From positions 145,519 to 209,518 of the IMG/VR virus record IMGVR_UViG_3300008259_005066: 64,000 nt of DNA; one strand, written 5' to 3'. Under the pieces are notes generated by a model that saw nothing but the letters and a program-made list of their open reading frames with translations, was not told the DNA's origin and made no database searches. Both the position numbers and the translations under genes were made by a program. The DNA is from a virus. Of this stretch, positions 12,866-21,163 are shown one piece after another (the first letter of the stretch is position 1; the number at the start of each line of letters is the position of its first letter).

Positions 12866-15724
12866 TTAGACGGTGCTTGCGGTAGCAACATCGCCTGCGG
12901 CAATCTCACCTGTGTTCTTGATACGAACCGGTATGTAGATGAATTCAACTGCTTTCACAGGCTCGATTGCGATGTCAACATAGAGTTCGTTGCGATCGAT
13001 ACGAGCCGGTGTGTTGTTTGATTCATCACACACAACCAGGTAGTCGTAAACACCACGCTTGGCCACAAGATCGTTCAACAAGTTAGAGATAGCATTGGAT
13101 ATCTCATCACGAGTGATCTGATCATTGGGTTCAAACACAAAGCTCTTGCCAATGGTTTCAAGGCGTCCACGCAAGAATGCAATCAAACGTGCCACATTGA
13201 TACGATCCAGTGCCGACGGTGTTGCAGCTTCGGTCTTGTTACCGTAGTTGGTTATGCCCGTGCCAGGTATGAACGTGATCGGGTTGATCTTGTTTTCATA
13301 CAAGGTATCACGTATGCTTTGACGGATCGCTGTTGAGATAAACTGTCCGGTCTGGGCATTGACATATCCCAACGAAAACGCATTGTCAACCACACCGCGG
13401 CGTGTGCCGGCAGGTGCCAACCATGGGAACGAAACTTCGTCGCTACGCAGGATAGTGCGCAACATCATATGGCTGGGCGGTTGCACCACTGTGCCACCAG
13501 TCAAATCTGTGGTTTGGCATGATGGATAGAACGTGCCAAGATACGCATCAGCTGTGACCAGTCCATCTTCTCCGTCTAAACCAGCACCACCAGCATTGGT
13601 CGCCCATGCAGTGATAGCGTCGGCTGTGTCAGGCAAGCGCATTGGTGTGTCACCAACTACAAACGCTGTGTTGTTGCGCTCATTGTTGAGTGCTATCATA
13701 TTCACTATCAATTCTGGATAGTTGGGTGTGGCGATCAAATTGAACTGGCGTTGTTCTTCGCGCAGATCTTGATTGCCATCTATCGATGATTTCATGGCCT
13801 GCACCACCATGTTCCGCACTGCTTTGCGACCCATGTAAGGTGATCCATCGTTTTTCAATCCGCTGGCAGTGACCCATGCATCAGTGACTGTGCCTGTGAA
13901 ATCAGGATAGTCAGTGGCATTGAAGTAATCTACCTGGAAGCTCTTGACGTTGAATCCTGAACGACGCAGGTTGAATGCCAACATGCCTGCAGGATACAAT
14001 GTATACTCAGGTGCATCTGGATCCAGATACGAGCTGGCCAGCAAACTGGTTATGGTTGGAATTGGAGCAGTGATAGGATCTGTGTCACCGTTGGTAGCCC
14101 AACGGAAGTCAGCGAACAGCACACCATTTTCGGTGGTCTGGTCGGTGTTGTCGATCAATACCCATTGATCTGCACCGTCTACTGATTGCCAACGCTTGAT
14201 CACTGGATACAGTTCAAGATCGCTGGTGTCGATCCAGAGATCACCATAGACCAGTGGAGTATCGTCACTTTGCACAGTGGGTGCTGTGACAGAAATGATT
14301 GGTCCAGCGGGATCTGTCTGTGTCAAATTGTAACCGCGCACATCATTGCTGAGTGTGCGATATCCAACCCAGGCATTGCCACTATTGATCATGATGTCAA
14401 CTTGATCTGTGGCAGAATAATACCACAAGCGTCCATCAGCAGGATCTTGGCTAGGTGCCACGTCGCTGGCAGTGTATGTGAATGTGGGTGCACCTACCCA
14501 GTTAGATAGGATCAACTGATTGCTCACACCTGCTCGCACTCCAGTGACTGATGTATTGATACCTGCATCTGCCACGGGTGTGCCGGATGTGTCTTCAAGC
14601 ACGATGCTACCACCTTGGGTGTGCTGTATCTGGATGGCGCCATCTGATGTCACGCCTGCTGTGACTGGAGCACCGGATGGTATAGCGGCCAAAAATGCTG
14701 TGACAAAATCTGCCGCTGTGGTTCCGCCCAGCGTGGCTGTGACCGCGGTGGTCAGTGTATCACTGTTTTTCACGCTCCAGGAGATAGTGAACTGTTCGCC
14801 GTTGACAAATGTTGGTGATGTGTCGTCACCAATGATGATTGTGTTACCGCTGGCCAGACGCTCAAGGATCTTGATAGTGAATGTGAAGTCTTCGTCCACA
14901 TCATATTGAGCATAGGTCGAACCTGCTGTGATGTTGCGACCACCACCAGCCGGATCTAGAGCCTTGTTTGCGCTCTGATCGTTGGCATAAAGTGGACAAC
15001 TCTGTTGCACAAACAGTCCCAATGTGGAATCATATTTCTTCACTGCGAGATCCGCACCTTGGTTTACTGTATTGGTCTTGTTCCATACCGAACCAGTTGG
15101 ATGTGGCTCTGTGTCAGTGGTCCTCCAGCGTGGAACTGTGTAGTTTGGACTCTGTTGTAGCACAGGTGCATAGTAGATGCGTGGTGTGATTCCTAGATCG
15201 GTCAACAGAGTTCCTGTGCCGTTGGCTATGTCAAGGATACCGTTGCCATCATCAGTGGATCCATCATTGGATCCGTTGGAATCGATGTAGATTTCCAACT
15301 TGCCACTGACATTCTTGGCACTGATGCCAGGAACGTTGGCTGCATTGATTGCCGAGGCCATGGCAGTGACCGTGGTTCCAGCGATAGTAACCAACTGATC
15401 ATTGAGGTAAATGCTTTGTGCATTGGTCAATGTGGGATTGGTTTGGGTTCCTATCACTGAGGGCCATGAGTTTTTCCAATCATCTGACCCCACTAACACC
15501 CAGGTATTGGCAGCAACCACTGGATCACTGACAGTGTTACCTGGAGATTTGAAATAGGTATAGTTGTTGGCATTCACGGCTACCACAGCATAGTCACCGA
15601 TGTTACCGATGCTGTCCAAAGGAGCAGTGGTAGTGTCCAATGGATCTATCAAGTCATCTGCTGATGTGATCACTATGGGTGTCTTGTTGGTAAATGTGTT
15701 GCAGTGGCCGATGTATCTAACCAA
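12866..15724 (-). CDS. 18: Tail sheath protein gp18, main C-terminal part (frame-disrupted)
   Basis: About 950 codons carrying most of the contractile sheath. It contains PIVITSADDL, GDYAVVAVNANN and SDDWKNSWPSV near the start. The conserved C-terminal sheath domain follows: RKAVRNMVVQAM, RGVVDNAFSLGYVNAQTG, FIPGTGITNYG, FLRGRLETIGKSFVFEPND and the closing VEFIYIPVRIKN. There is no proper start: the first in-frame codon usable is a TTG at 15724, and a TGA lies just upstream. The N-terminal part is encoded in the next frame upstream (15673-16128). Together they would give roughly 1,085 residues, long for gp18 because of inserted beta domains at about 350-480. Confidence 0.85.
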   Translation of the reverse strand: MVRYIGHCNTFTNKTPIVITSADDLIDPLDTTTAPLDSIGNIGDYAVVAVNANNYTYFKSPGNTVSDPVVAANTWVLVGSDDWKNSWPSVIGTQTNPTLTNAQSIYLNDQLVTIAGTTVTAMASAINAANVPGISAKNVSGKLEIYIDSNGSNDGSTDDGNGILDIANGTGTLLTDLGITPRIYYAPVLQQSPNYTVPRWRTTDTEPHPTGSVWNKTNTVNQGADLAVKKYDSTLGLFVQQSCPLYANDQSANKALDPAGGGRNITAGSTYAQYDVDEDFTFTIKILERLASGNTIIIGDDTSPTFVNGEQFTISWSVKNSDTLTTAVTATLGGTTAADFVTAFLAAIPSGAPVTAGVTSDGAIQIQHTQGGSIVLEDTSGTPVADAGINTSVTGVRAGVSNQLILSNWVGAPTFTYTASDVAPSQDPADGRLWYYSATDQVDIMINSGNAWVGYRTLSNDVRGYNLTQTDPAGPIISVTAPTVQSDDTPLVYGDLWIDTSDLELYPVIKRWQSVDGADQWVLIDNTDQTTENGVLFADFRWATNGDTDPITAPIPTITSLLASSYLDPDAPEYTLYPAGMLAFNLRRSGFNVKSFQVDYFNATDYPDFTGTVTDAWVTASGLKNDGSPYMGRKAVRNMVVQAMKSSIDGNQDLREEQRQFNLIATPNYPELIVNMIALNNERNNTAFVVGDTPMRLPDTADAITAWATNAGGAGLDGEDGLVTADAYLGTFYPSCQTTDLTGGTVVQPPSHMMLRTILRSDEVSFPWLAPAGTRRGVVDNAFSLGYVNAQTGQFISTAIRQSIRDTLYENKINPITFIPGTGITNYGNKTEAATPSALDRINVARLIAFLRGRLETIGKSFVFEPNDQITRDEISNAISNLLNDLVAKRGVYDYLVVCDESNNTPARIDRNELYVDIAIEPVKAVEFIYIPVRIKNTGEIAAGDVATASTV

Positions 15725-16128
15725 TAGTCACCGTTGTTGGGTGCACCTGTGGGGCGTGTCAAACTGGCTGTGAGTTCGCTCAAGTCAATGTTGGCACGCT
15801 GGACGTATGCACGATTGGAAATGCCTAGAACAGAATAGGCTGCGAGCAGACCGTATTCGTTAAGTTCATAACCATTGATTGGTGTGCCTGCTGTGGTTTT
15901 GTAGAAGAATGGGTTACCAAATGTGTTGACCAAATCTCTTTGGCTAGAGATTAAATAAACTCGATTTGCGTTGACCTCTGTGGTGCCGGCAGCCACGCCA
16001 ACACCGCTACCACTGATCTTGTTTTGCGCTGTGGCTATCAAGATAAATGGTACTGAATTTGTAGGAGCTGGTAGATAGTTGGATTCATCTATGATCGTAA
16101 CTTCTACGCCTGGGCTAAGTAGTGCCAT
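15673..16128 (-). CDS. 18: Tail sheath protein gp18, N-terminal part (frame-disrupted)
   Basis: 151 codons beginning MALLSPGVEVTIIDESNYLP, the classic N-terminus of aquatic T4-like sheath proteins. They continue through NEYGLLAAYSVLGISNRAYV and RPTGAPNNGDYWLDTSAT, then leave homology with ATHLPTRHP and stop. The next frame resumes sheath-like sequence (FTNKTPIVITS) at the same place, so one gene has been split by an indel in the interval 15673-15715. The start has AAAGGAA and a late promoter upstream. It may be an assembly or strain defect; a working phage would need the intact protein. Confidence 0.85.
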   Translation of the reverse strand: MALLSPGVEVTIIDESNYLPAPTNSVPFILIATAQNKISGSGVGVAAGTTEVNANRVYLISSQRDLVNTFGNPFFYKTTAGTPINGYELNEYGLLAAYSVLGISNRAYVQRANIDLSELTASLTRPTGAPNNGDYWLDTSATATHLPTRHP

Positions 16129-16156
16129 GTGTCTGTTCCTTTAAAAGTGCTATTGA

Positions 16157-16164
16157 TATTTAGC
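16157..16164 (-). promoter_or_regulatory. Late promoter GCTAAATA of the sheath gene
   Basis: GCTAAATA on the minus strand with a 28-nt leader containing AAAGGAA before the ATG at 16128. Confidence 0.65.
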
Positions 16165-16212
16165 GGCACACACCAAAACCACCATCTAACCTTGCCCTTA
16201 CCTAAGGTTTTG

Positions 16213-16220
16213 CTTAAATA
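16213..16220 (+). promoter_or_regulatory. Late-type promoter CTTAAATA, 5 nt from ATG
   Basis: CTTAAATA with spacer TCTGC directly before the ATG at 16226, pointing opposite to the sheath promoter about 50 bp away. Expected transcript is leaderless. Confidence 0.45.
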
Positions 16221-16225
16221 TCTGC

Positions 16226-16573
16226 ATGTCAAGACCCCTGTGCAAAGCCTGCAACAAACGACCATCTGCCGTGAATTGCTATCGTGGCGATAAGATCTAC
16301 TATCGCAGTCGTTGCGACAACTGCATCAGGAAAGATCGTCGGCAAAAACCAACAGAACCCAGATGGAAACAGGCAGGATACAAGAAAAAAATGATCTGTG
16401 ACCGCTGTGGATTCCGCGCCAAAGTCCAGTCTCAGACTCTAGTATATCATGTAGATGGTAATCTCAACAACTCTGAACTGCGTAATCTCCGTAGCGTGTG
16501 CCTTAATTGCACAGCCGAGATCATGAGAGAGGACTTGCCTTGGCGACGCGGAGATCTCGAAGAAGATCGGTGA
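16226..16573 (+). CDS. Small zinc-binding HNH-like protein
   Basis: 115 residues with two zinc-ribbon-like pairs, CKACNKRPSAVNC and CDNC, then CDRCGF and CLNC flanking YHVDGNLNNSELRNLRSVC. The HVDGNxxN...N pattern is that of the HNH/ββα-metal nuclease core. The family is common in T4-like cyanophages as an unassigned protein. A plus-strand gene between minus-strand operons with its own promoter suggests a free-standing nuclease or regulator. The 3' end overlaps the end of the convergent kinase gene by about 50 bp. Confidence 0.75.
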   Translation: MSRPLCKACNKRPSAVNCYRGDKIYYRSRCDNCIRKDRRQKPTEPRWKQAGYKKKMICDRCGFRAKVQSQTLVYHVDGNLNNSELRNLRSVCLNCTAEIMREDLPWRRGDLEEDR

Positions 16574-17165
16574 TCTGCTGGAACAGTTGGTCCATGGTGC
16601 CGTTGTTGTCTATCACTGCATCGAATTCCGTGCCCACCCAGGCAGTTTCACTGGCATGTATTCCTATGCTACCTAGCATCTGAGATGCTCCATTTGTGCC
16701 GAGATTGGCCTGTTGGGCCACTGCATACCATTCGGGCTCTGGCCCGCGGACCACACGGATAACTATGCCGCCCTGGGCCCGGATAGCACTAATCTCATTA
16801 GGGAAACGACAGTCAGAAATCACCACATCATCCTGTGATGTGCGCAGTTTGTTTTCAAGGCTGGCAATCCAGATATCGTCATGGAAAGCCCGACGGCACA
16901 CTTCGGTGCCCCAATACTGTAGCACCCAACGTGGTGTGATCACTTGTCCAAGACGCTTTGACCACCACTCATCCACTTGTTCACGCCACTCTCGGGCCTG
17001 TTTGGTGCGCCCTTCCAGCATGGTGCGATCCCAGCCAAACACAGCCGCACAGGCATCTTTCAGCGTGTTGGCGAAACTTTCTCTACGGAATTGATGTATG
17101 TTCACAAGATAATCAGCGATGGTATCTTTGCCTGAACCTATGAATCCGCATACTCCTATGATCAT
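16521..17165 (-). CDS. 1: Deoxynucleoside monophosphate kinase (gp1-like)
   Basis: From the ATG at 17165 the protein is about 214 residues: MIIGVCGFIGSGKDTIADYL holds the P-loop GFIGSGKDT. FANTLKDACAAVFGWDRTML is the nucleotide/substrate-binding helix region typical of phage dNMP kinases, and DDVVISDCRFPNEI fits a Walker-B-like strand. The family phosphorylates dNMPs to dNDPs for phage DNA synthesis. An upstream in-frame start would add 21 non-homologous residues inside the preceding gene. The ATG overlaps the preceding stop (ATGA), and AAAGGAA is nearby, so it is coupled to the exonuclease gene. Confidence 0.85.
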   Translation of the reverse strand: MIIGVCGFIGSGKDTIADYLVNIHQFRRESFANTLKDACAAVFGWDRTMLEGRTKQAREWREQVDEWWSKRLGQVITPRWVLQYWGTEVCRRAFHDDIWIASLENKLRTSQDDVVISDCRFPNEISAIRAQGGIVIRVVRGPEPEWYAVAQQANLGTNGASQMLGSIGIHASETAWVGTEFDAVIDNNGTMDQLFQQITDLLRDLRVAKASPLS

Positions 17166-17683
17166 ACCAGTTCCTTTACTTTGAGATATTCCAAACAGTC
17201 CCACAATAACCGTATCTGCCTCCGGCAATCTTCCAGGGCATGATGGCTGGCAGGGTATTTTTGTAGATTGGGGACCAAACTAAACAGAGTGCGGCTGTCT
17301 CGCACAGAGAAAAACTTCCAGGGCAGGGCCATGTTTTCACTCTTGTAAGCATGCTCTAGGATGTTCATGTCATAGGTCGGTCCTTGGGCCCAAACATGCC
17401 TAGCGTGCCAGGCCAAGCGATGCAGGCCTTCCAGGGCTTCACGCAAAGGTATGCGATTGTCCTCGCCAAATGCTTCTTCGCGGATGTCTGCGGGTTGGGT
17501 GGCCCACCATTGCAGTGTGCTTTCATCTATGGCGCGGCCTTCTTGGCTTTCCAGCGTGACCCGGGCATAGAATTCTCTACCAAAAAAGCCACGCTCCAAG
17601 GGATTGAACTCCTGGGCCGCTATGGTCAGTATGGTGGTGTCGGGTGTGGTCGCAAGACCCTCTATGTCAATCATTAAATCCAT
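17162..17683 (-). CDS. 3'-5' exonuclease, DnaQ/RNase T-like
   Basis: 173 residues. Exo I motif in MIDIEGLAT (DxE at residues about 6-8), a middle ESTLQWWATQP and GPTYDMNILEHAY with a catalytic Asp, and the Exo III motif HHALEDCRRQ (HxxxxD). This is the DEDDh layout of small exonucleases and exoribonucleases found in phages. It may trim RNA or DNA 3' ends or recycle nucleotides, in line with the coupled dNMP kinase gene downstream. No promoter was seen in the 40-nt gap upstream, so it may be read from the gp13 transcript. Confidence 0.82.
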   Translation of the reverse strand: MDLMIDIEGLATTPDTTILTIAAQEFNPLERGFFGREFYARVTLESQEGRAIDESTLQWWATQPADIREEAFGEDNRIPLREALEGLHRLAWHARHVWAQGPTYDMNILEHAYKSENMALPWKFFSVRDSRTLFSLVPNLQKYPASHHALEDCRRQIRLLWDCLEYLKVKELV

Positions 17684-17726
17684 TCAATGATTATAACAGA
17701 GATTTTGGTTAGATGCTAGAGAGTTG

Positions 17727-18497
17727 TTAGCCAATGACAAAAGTCAGCGGTTGGCTGGCATCCACATAGCGTTTGAGTTCATCTATGAGTATGTCCATGG
17801 CTTCTTTGGCTTCGGTTTTCATGGCCGCACCATTGAGGCTGGTCCCGCCCTGTGGTCCGGCGATCTGGGCAAACTTTTCACGTGCTTCGCCGATGATCAT
17901 TTTGCATGCGGCTACCATATAATCGCGGATCCACTGTTGGATCTGGATATTGGCCAGCAAAGCAATTTCGGGTTTGAGTTGATATACCCACAGCAAAAGC
18001 ACTTCACCTTCACCTTTGGGATCACGCATGAACTGTATCTGCTTGGTGACAGGGTTGTAGGTGTAGTTCATGAAACCACCAAACATCCTGGCTGCCAACT
18101 CTACATATTGGGTATAGAAATCATAAGTGGCCAACCCACCAGCAGAACTGTAGTTCAACAAATAGGTGTTCAGCGTGGCACTGGAGAACGGATCAAAACT
18201 GGAACTGTATGGGCCTTGTATGTTGCCAATGGTGCGGCGGAACACTTGGCGCACAACTTGAACTTCTTGCGGTAGCGTGTAGATGTTGACGTTTTCTATC
18301 AACGGCAGGAAGATATAGCATTCTTCGTAGGCATTTTCTGCTCGTTGGCGATAGGTGCCGATGGTTCGTTGATAGGCCGCTTCATAGTGTGCAGGATCTA
18401 ACTCAAGATCGATGATCTGATCGCCCAACTGGAGTTGCACATATTCGATGAGGTTTTGCTTTAATGTTTCTAGCGTTGATGCAGTCTGATCTACCAT
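17727..18497 (-). CDS. 13: Neck protein gp13-like
   Basis: 256 residues. TLKQNLIEYVQLQLGDQIID followed by LDPAHYEAAYQRTIGTYRQR is the N-terminal helical pattern of T4-like gp13/neck proteins. A central beta-rich region (IYTLPQEVQVVRQVFRRTIG) and the C-terminal helix KEAMDILIDELKRYVD follow. Neck proteins seal the filled head and dock the tail, together with gp14 and gp15, which are nearby on the plus strand. GGAG and a GCTAAATA promoter precede the start. Whether it equals gp13 or gp14 of T4 by strict orthology I cannot prove. Confidence 0.75.
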   Translation of the reverse strand: MVDQTASTLETLKQNLIEYVQLQLGDQIIDLELDPAHYEAAYQRTIGTYRQRAENAYEECYIFLPLIENVNIYTLPQEVQVVRQVFRRTIGNIQGPYSSSFDPFSSATLNTYLLNYSSAGGLATYDFYTQYVELAARMFGGFMNYTYNPVTKQIQFMRDPKGEGEVLLLWVYQLKPEIALLANIQIQQWIRDYMVAACKMIIGEAREKFAQIAGPQGGTSLNGAAMKTEAKEAMDILIDELKRYVDASQPLTFVIG

Positions 18498-18515
18498 TAC
18501 AGGCTCCTATACAAC

Positions 18516-18523
18516 TATTTAGC
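18516..18523 (-). promoter_or_regulatory. Late promoter GCTAAATA of gp13, containing the upstream stop codon
   Basis: GCTAAATA, where TAA is also the stop of the amidinotransferase-like gene. An 18-nt leader with GGAG leads to the ATG at 18497. Confidence 0.65.
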
Positions 18524-19691
18524 GGAAGAAGTCCTGACAATGGCCCTCACGTGAAATGTCATTGGTCACACAATGAATACCACAGTCCCAAAAATATTTG
18601 TGTCGGAACGGGACAACATGCACTTCTATACCGTGTCGCGCACAGGCTTTTTCGACTCGATCGTTGTGGGTAGAAACCACGATATTTTTGGGATCTACGA
18701 TCAGGATATTGACATCAAACACAGTTTCTGACACCTGTCCAACCCATTCATCAAAGTAATGATCTACCATGTTTATGAGATTGTTATCTTGCTCAAATCC
18801 CGGCATAAACCACCGTCCTTTGTTGCGTTTCATACTGAACTCAAACTCTCTCATGTGGGCATAATTGCTGGGTGGTAGATACACCACTTCCCATCCTGGA
18901 AAAGTATCCGCATAGGTGGGCACATCATTGAGACTGACTATCAAACCTGGTGTAACAGGGCAATACACAGCATCTCCGTGACCGCCCGAATTGACCACAT
19001 GATTTCTCGTGGTCGGAAATAATGCATTAACTTGATCTAATATGGCTTTTTTATCATCATAGTAAGTCTGCGTGGCAAAGTATAGATCTTGGCCAATGCG
19101 ACTCACAAAGCACCCATTGATGAAATCGAGATCAGTGTAAACTATATCTGTGCCACTGCTCTTTATCTCGTTTAAAATATGCGGATAAAAATCCAATTTG
19201 GCGTCAAGATGTTGTTGATCTATTCCACAGAATATTTCAAACTTCTTACGAACATCGTCGGCATACTCAGGCCAAGCATCATAGAAATCTTTTGGACGCA
19301 CATAATCGGGCCACCAATTCATTTTGTTCTGGCGATAAAATACCGACCAGGCATGACTGGCATTTGGCTCTCGCGGTATCCAGAAACGATCCTGGATCAT
19401 GATAAAATAATCACGAGGAGCGGTGGGTGGTTGCACCCATTTGCCATCGATATAAAGACTATCGAGATTTTCTGGAAACTGGGGCCTCACCACCCGGACC
19501 CCAAATCGATCTTGCAAGAGTGTAATCAGTCCTTGATAATCTTCTTCAGTTTCTTGTGCAAGATTTTCAAATTTTTCGCGGGTCTTCGAATCTTTGATCC
19601 ACTTGTAAAATTCGGGCGGATATGTTCGTCCCACCATGCATACTTTGAGTGGATCCCAGTGTTGGTATACGGAATACATTAGATCTTTCAA
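18519..19691 (-). CDS. Amidinotransferase-like enzyme (pentein fold)
   Basis: 390 residues. The C-terminus shows WDCGIHCVTNDISREG, matching the HC(x)T active-site cysteine motif of arginine:glycine amidinotransferases and related penteins (Cys at about residue 374). Mid-protein SGGHGDAVYCPVTPGLIVS fits the catalytic histidine region and TDLDFINGCFV the preceding substrate strand. Penteins act on the guanidino group of arginine or similar compounds: amidine transfer, hydrolysis or deimination. The substrate here is not predictable. It overlaps the upstream 383-residue gene by 4 nt and ends inside the gp13 promoter. Unusual cargo for a structural region; a metabolic auxiliary gene or a protein-modifying enzyme are both possible. 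Confidence 0.75.
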   Translation of the reverse strand: MKDLMYSVYQHWDPLKVCMVGRTYPPEFYKWIKDSKTREKFENLAQETEEDYQGLITLLQDRFGVRVVRPQFPENLDSLYIDGKWVQPPTAPRDYFIMIQDRFWIPREPNASHAWSVFYRQNKMNWWPDYVRPKDFYDAWPEYADDVRKKFEIFCGIDQQHLDAKLDFYPHILNEIKSSGTDIVYTDLDFINGCFVSRIGQDLYFATQTYYDDKKAILDQVNALFPTTRNHVVNSGGHGDAVYCPVTPGLIVSLNDVPTYADTFPGWEVVYLPPSNYAHMREFEFSMKRNKGRWFMPGFEQDNNLINMVDHYFDEWVGQVSETVFDVNILIVDPKNIVVSTHNDRVEKACARHGIEVHVVPFRHKYFWDCGIHCVTNDISREGHCQDFFR

Positions 19692-20839
19692 TAGGTTTTC
19701 AAGATAACAAGATTTTCATTTCCGCGACCATTGAACTTGATCTCCGTGGCTTTGATATCTTTGAAGTATTTACGAGCCGCGGGTTTACCACTTGACAAAA
19801 GTGCTTTGAGTTGTTCTGCAGGTTTTCTCAAGGTTTTCTGTTGCGTCAGTGTAGGGTCAAAACCCACGATACTGGACCCTTTGACGCTCACAGTGCCTGC
19901 ATGAGTATCTGCTACCACATGCACCAGTTTGCGTTTTTTGGTATCATACAACCATGCTTCTGAAGCACCAACCAATTTGGCCGGTGATTCGGATGTGAGT
20001 TTGAGTTCAGCAAAGTCTTTCAAAAACTTGAACTTGGCACTTTGTTTTTCTGGACTCACGGCTTTTTTGGCACGCGGCTTGCGCTCGACTTTCTTGATCT
20101 GCACATAACTGCCACAGTCGGCAATAACCTGCTCGGCAAACTTTACGAAGTTTTTGATCTGGATTTTGCTCCAGGGGCTGTAACCTTCTACCAATTGCGC
20201 ATCTCGGCCTGCGAGCACTTCCTCAAATTCGCTTAGGCGATTTTTCCAATGATCGGCGATGGTATTCACCATCTGCGGTGCCACATTCATACCACGCAGG
20301 ATGGTGATAGGCTTGAAGTCTGCTGACATTTTGGCGCCGGATACGATGAAGTCGTCAAACATGCCCTCAAGTTCGCCCGCACACTCTGAGACTTTTTCAC
20401 GCAGGCGATCCTGGATGGTAGGACCTCGGACCAACTCTTTTTCCGCTGTTTTGATTACTTCTTTTATAGCACGAATGCTTTTTAGATGCGCAACAATGGC
20501 ATTGTCTACTGTGAGTTCTTCGTGTTCATTAAACTGATACCCCATGAGGTTCATGCGGCACAACCAGCCTACTTGGTTGCCGATGGTGCTTTCTGGCACG
20601 CGACCAAAGTCTTTGGCATCCCGCTGGCGATCGTTGCGGATCAACCAATCGATCACAAACTCTTTCACGGTTTTTTTGTCATAGTGATAGCCATACCAAG
20701 TAAAGGCCGCGATCAACTTGCTGTTGCGATTTTCCGTGTCGGGTTGGGTGCGCCATTCGGGTTCGGAACCTGTGTATTTGAGATCCGGAGATTTCGGGTG
20801 CAGGGCCTTGAGTGGTTTGAGTGCTGTTTGAGTTTTCAT
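19688..20839 (-). CDS. Conserved T4-like phage protein of unknown function
   Basis: 383 residues, starting MKTQTALKPLKALHPKSPD. The first half is helical with IQDRLREKVSECAGELEGMFDDFI; the middle has a basic stretch (KKVERKPRAKKAVSPEK); and the C-terminal third is beta-rich (EAWLYDTKKRKLVHVVADT, KATEIKFNGRGNENLVILK). I recall similar proteins in aquatic T4-like phages but no assigned role. The basic linker would suit nucleic-acid binding. It is coupled by 4-nt overlaps to the genes on both sides. Confidence 0.7.
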   Translation of the reverse strand: MKTQTALKPLKALHPKSPDLKYTGSEPEWRTQPDTENRNSKLIAAFTWYGYHYDKKTVKEFVIDWLIRNDRQRDAKDFGRVPESTIGNQVGWLCRMNLMGYQFNEHEELTVDNAIVAHLKSIRAIKEVIKTAEKELVRGPTIQDRLREKVSECAGELEGMFDDFIVSGAKMSADFKPITILRGMNVAPQMVNTIADHWKNRLSEFEEVLAGRDAQLVEGYSPWSKIQIKNFVKFAEQVIADCGSYVQIKKVERKPRAKKAVSPEKQSAKFKFLKDFAELKLTSESPAKLVGASEAWLYDTKKRKLVHVVADTHAGTVSVKGSSIVGFDPTLTQQKTLRKPAEQLKALLSSGKPAARKYFKDIKATEIKFNGRGNENLVILKTY

Positions 20840-21108
20840 CTTTGCTCCTTGTGCATGAGTTTAGCCATCAATATATGTGCTTCAAAATTTTTCAATACTT
20901 CCTCTGCCCTGACCAGTAGATCATCAAACAAGGAAGATCCACGTCCACGACGACGACAGTTGACCCATTCCGAATCGGCTTGTGCCAGCAATTCATACAC
21001 AGCACGGTGCCAGGTATAAAATTCTCTGGTGCCCATACTGGCGCCTATGCTGTTGCGATGTGCTTGATCCAAACGATCATGCAATTTTTGCCAATCTTCC
21101 AGGTCCAT
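20836..21108 (-). CDS. Small helical protein of unknown function
   Basis: 90 residues from the ATG at 21108 (MDLEDWQKLHDRLDQAHR); an upstream in-frame ATG at 21123 would add five residues. It is almost entirely helical and charged, with VNCRRRGRG as a basic patch and LLVRAEEVLKNFEAHILMAK near the end. No family recognised. It is the first gene of a coupled three-gene minus-strand set with the 383-residue protein and the amidinotransferase. A CTAAAATA sequence a few nt upstream is a possible but imperfect late promoter. Confidence 0.6.
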   Translation of the reverse strand: MDLEDWQKLHDRLDQAHRNSIGASMGTREFYTWHRAVYELLAQADSEWVNCRRRGRGSSLFDDLLVRAEEVLKNFEAHILMAKLMHKEQR

Positions 21109-21148
21109 TGTGTATTTTAGCACTTTCGGAAAATCTGGTCAACCTACC

Positions 21149-21156
21149 CATAAATA
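21149..21156 (+). promoter_or_regulatory. Late promoter CATAAATA, 7 nt from ATG of gp14
   Basis: CATAAATA, spacer CAGCACT, then ATG at 21164. Same 7-nt geometry as at 705, 4927 and 48611, leaving no ribosome binding site. Confidence 0.6.
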
Positions 21157-21163
21157 CAGCACT

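Noticed and set aside
15673-15724. Programmed -1 frameshift in gp18
   Set aside because: The frames are -1 related, but no slippery heptamer lies in the overlap, and sequence remembered from relatives suggests missing residues; an indel is more likely.
16192-16213. Terminator AACCTT...AAGGTT before the plus-strand HNH-like gene
   Set aside because: Only six AT-rich pairs with a 10-nt loop and a short T run; too weak to call.
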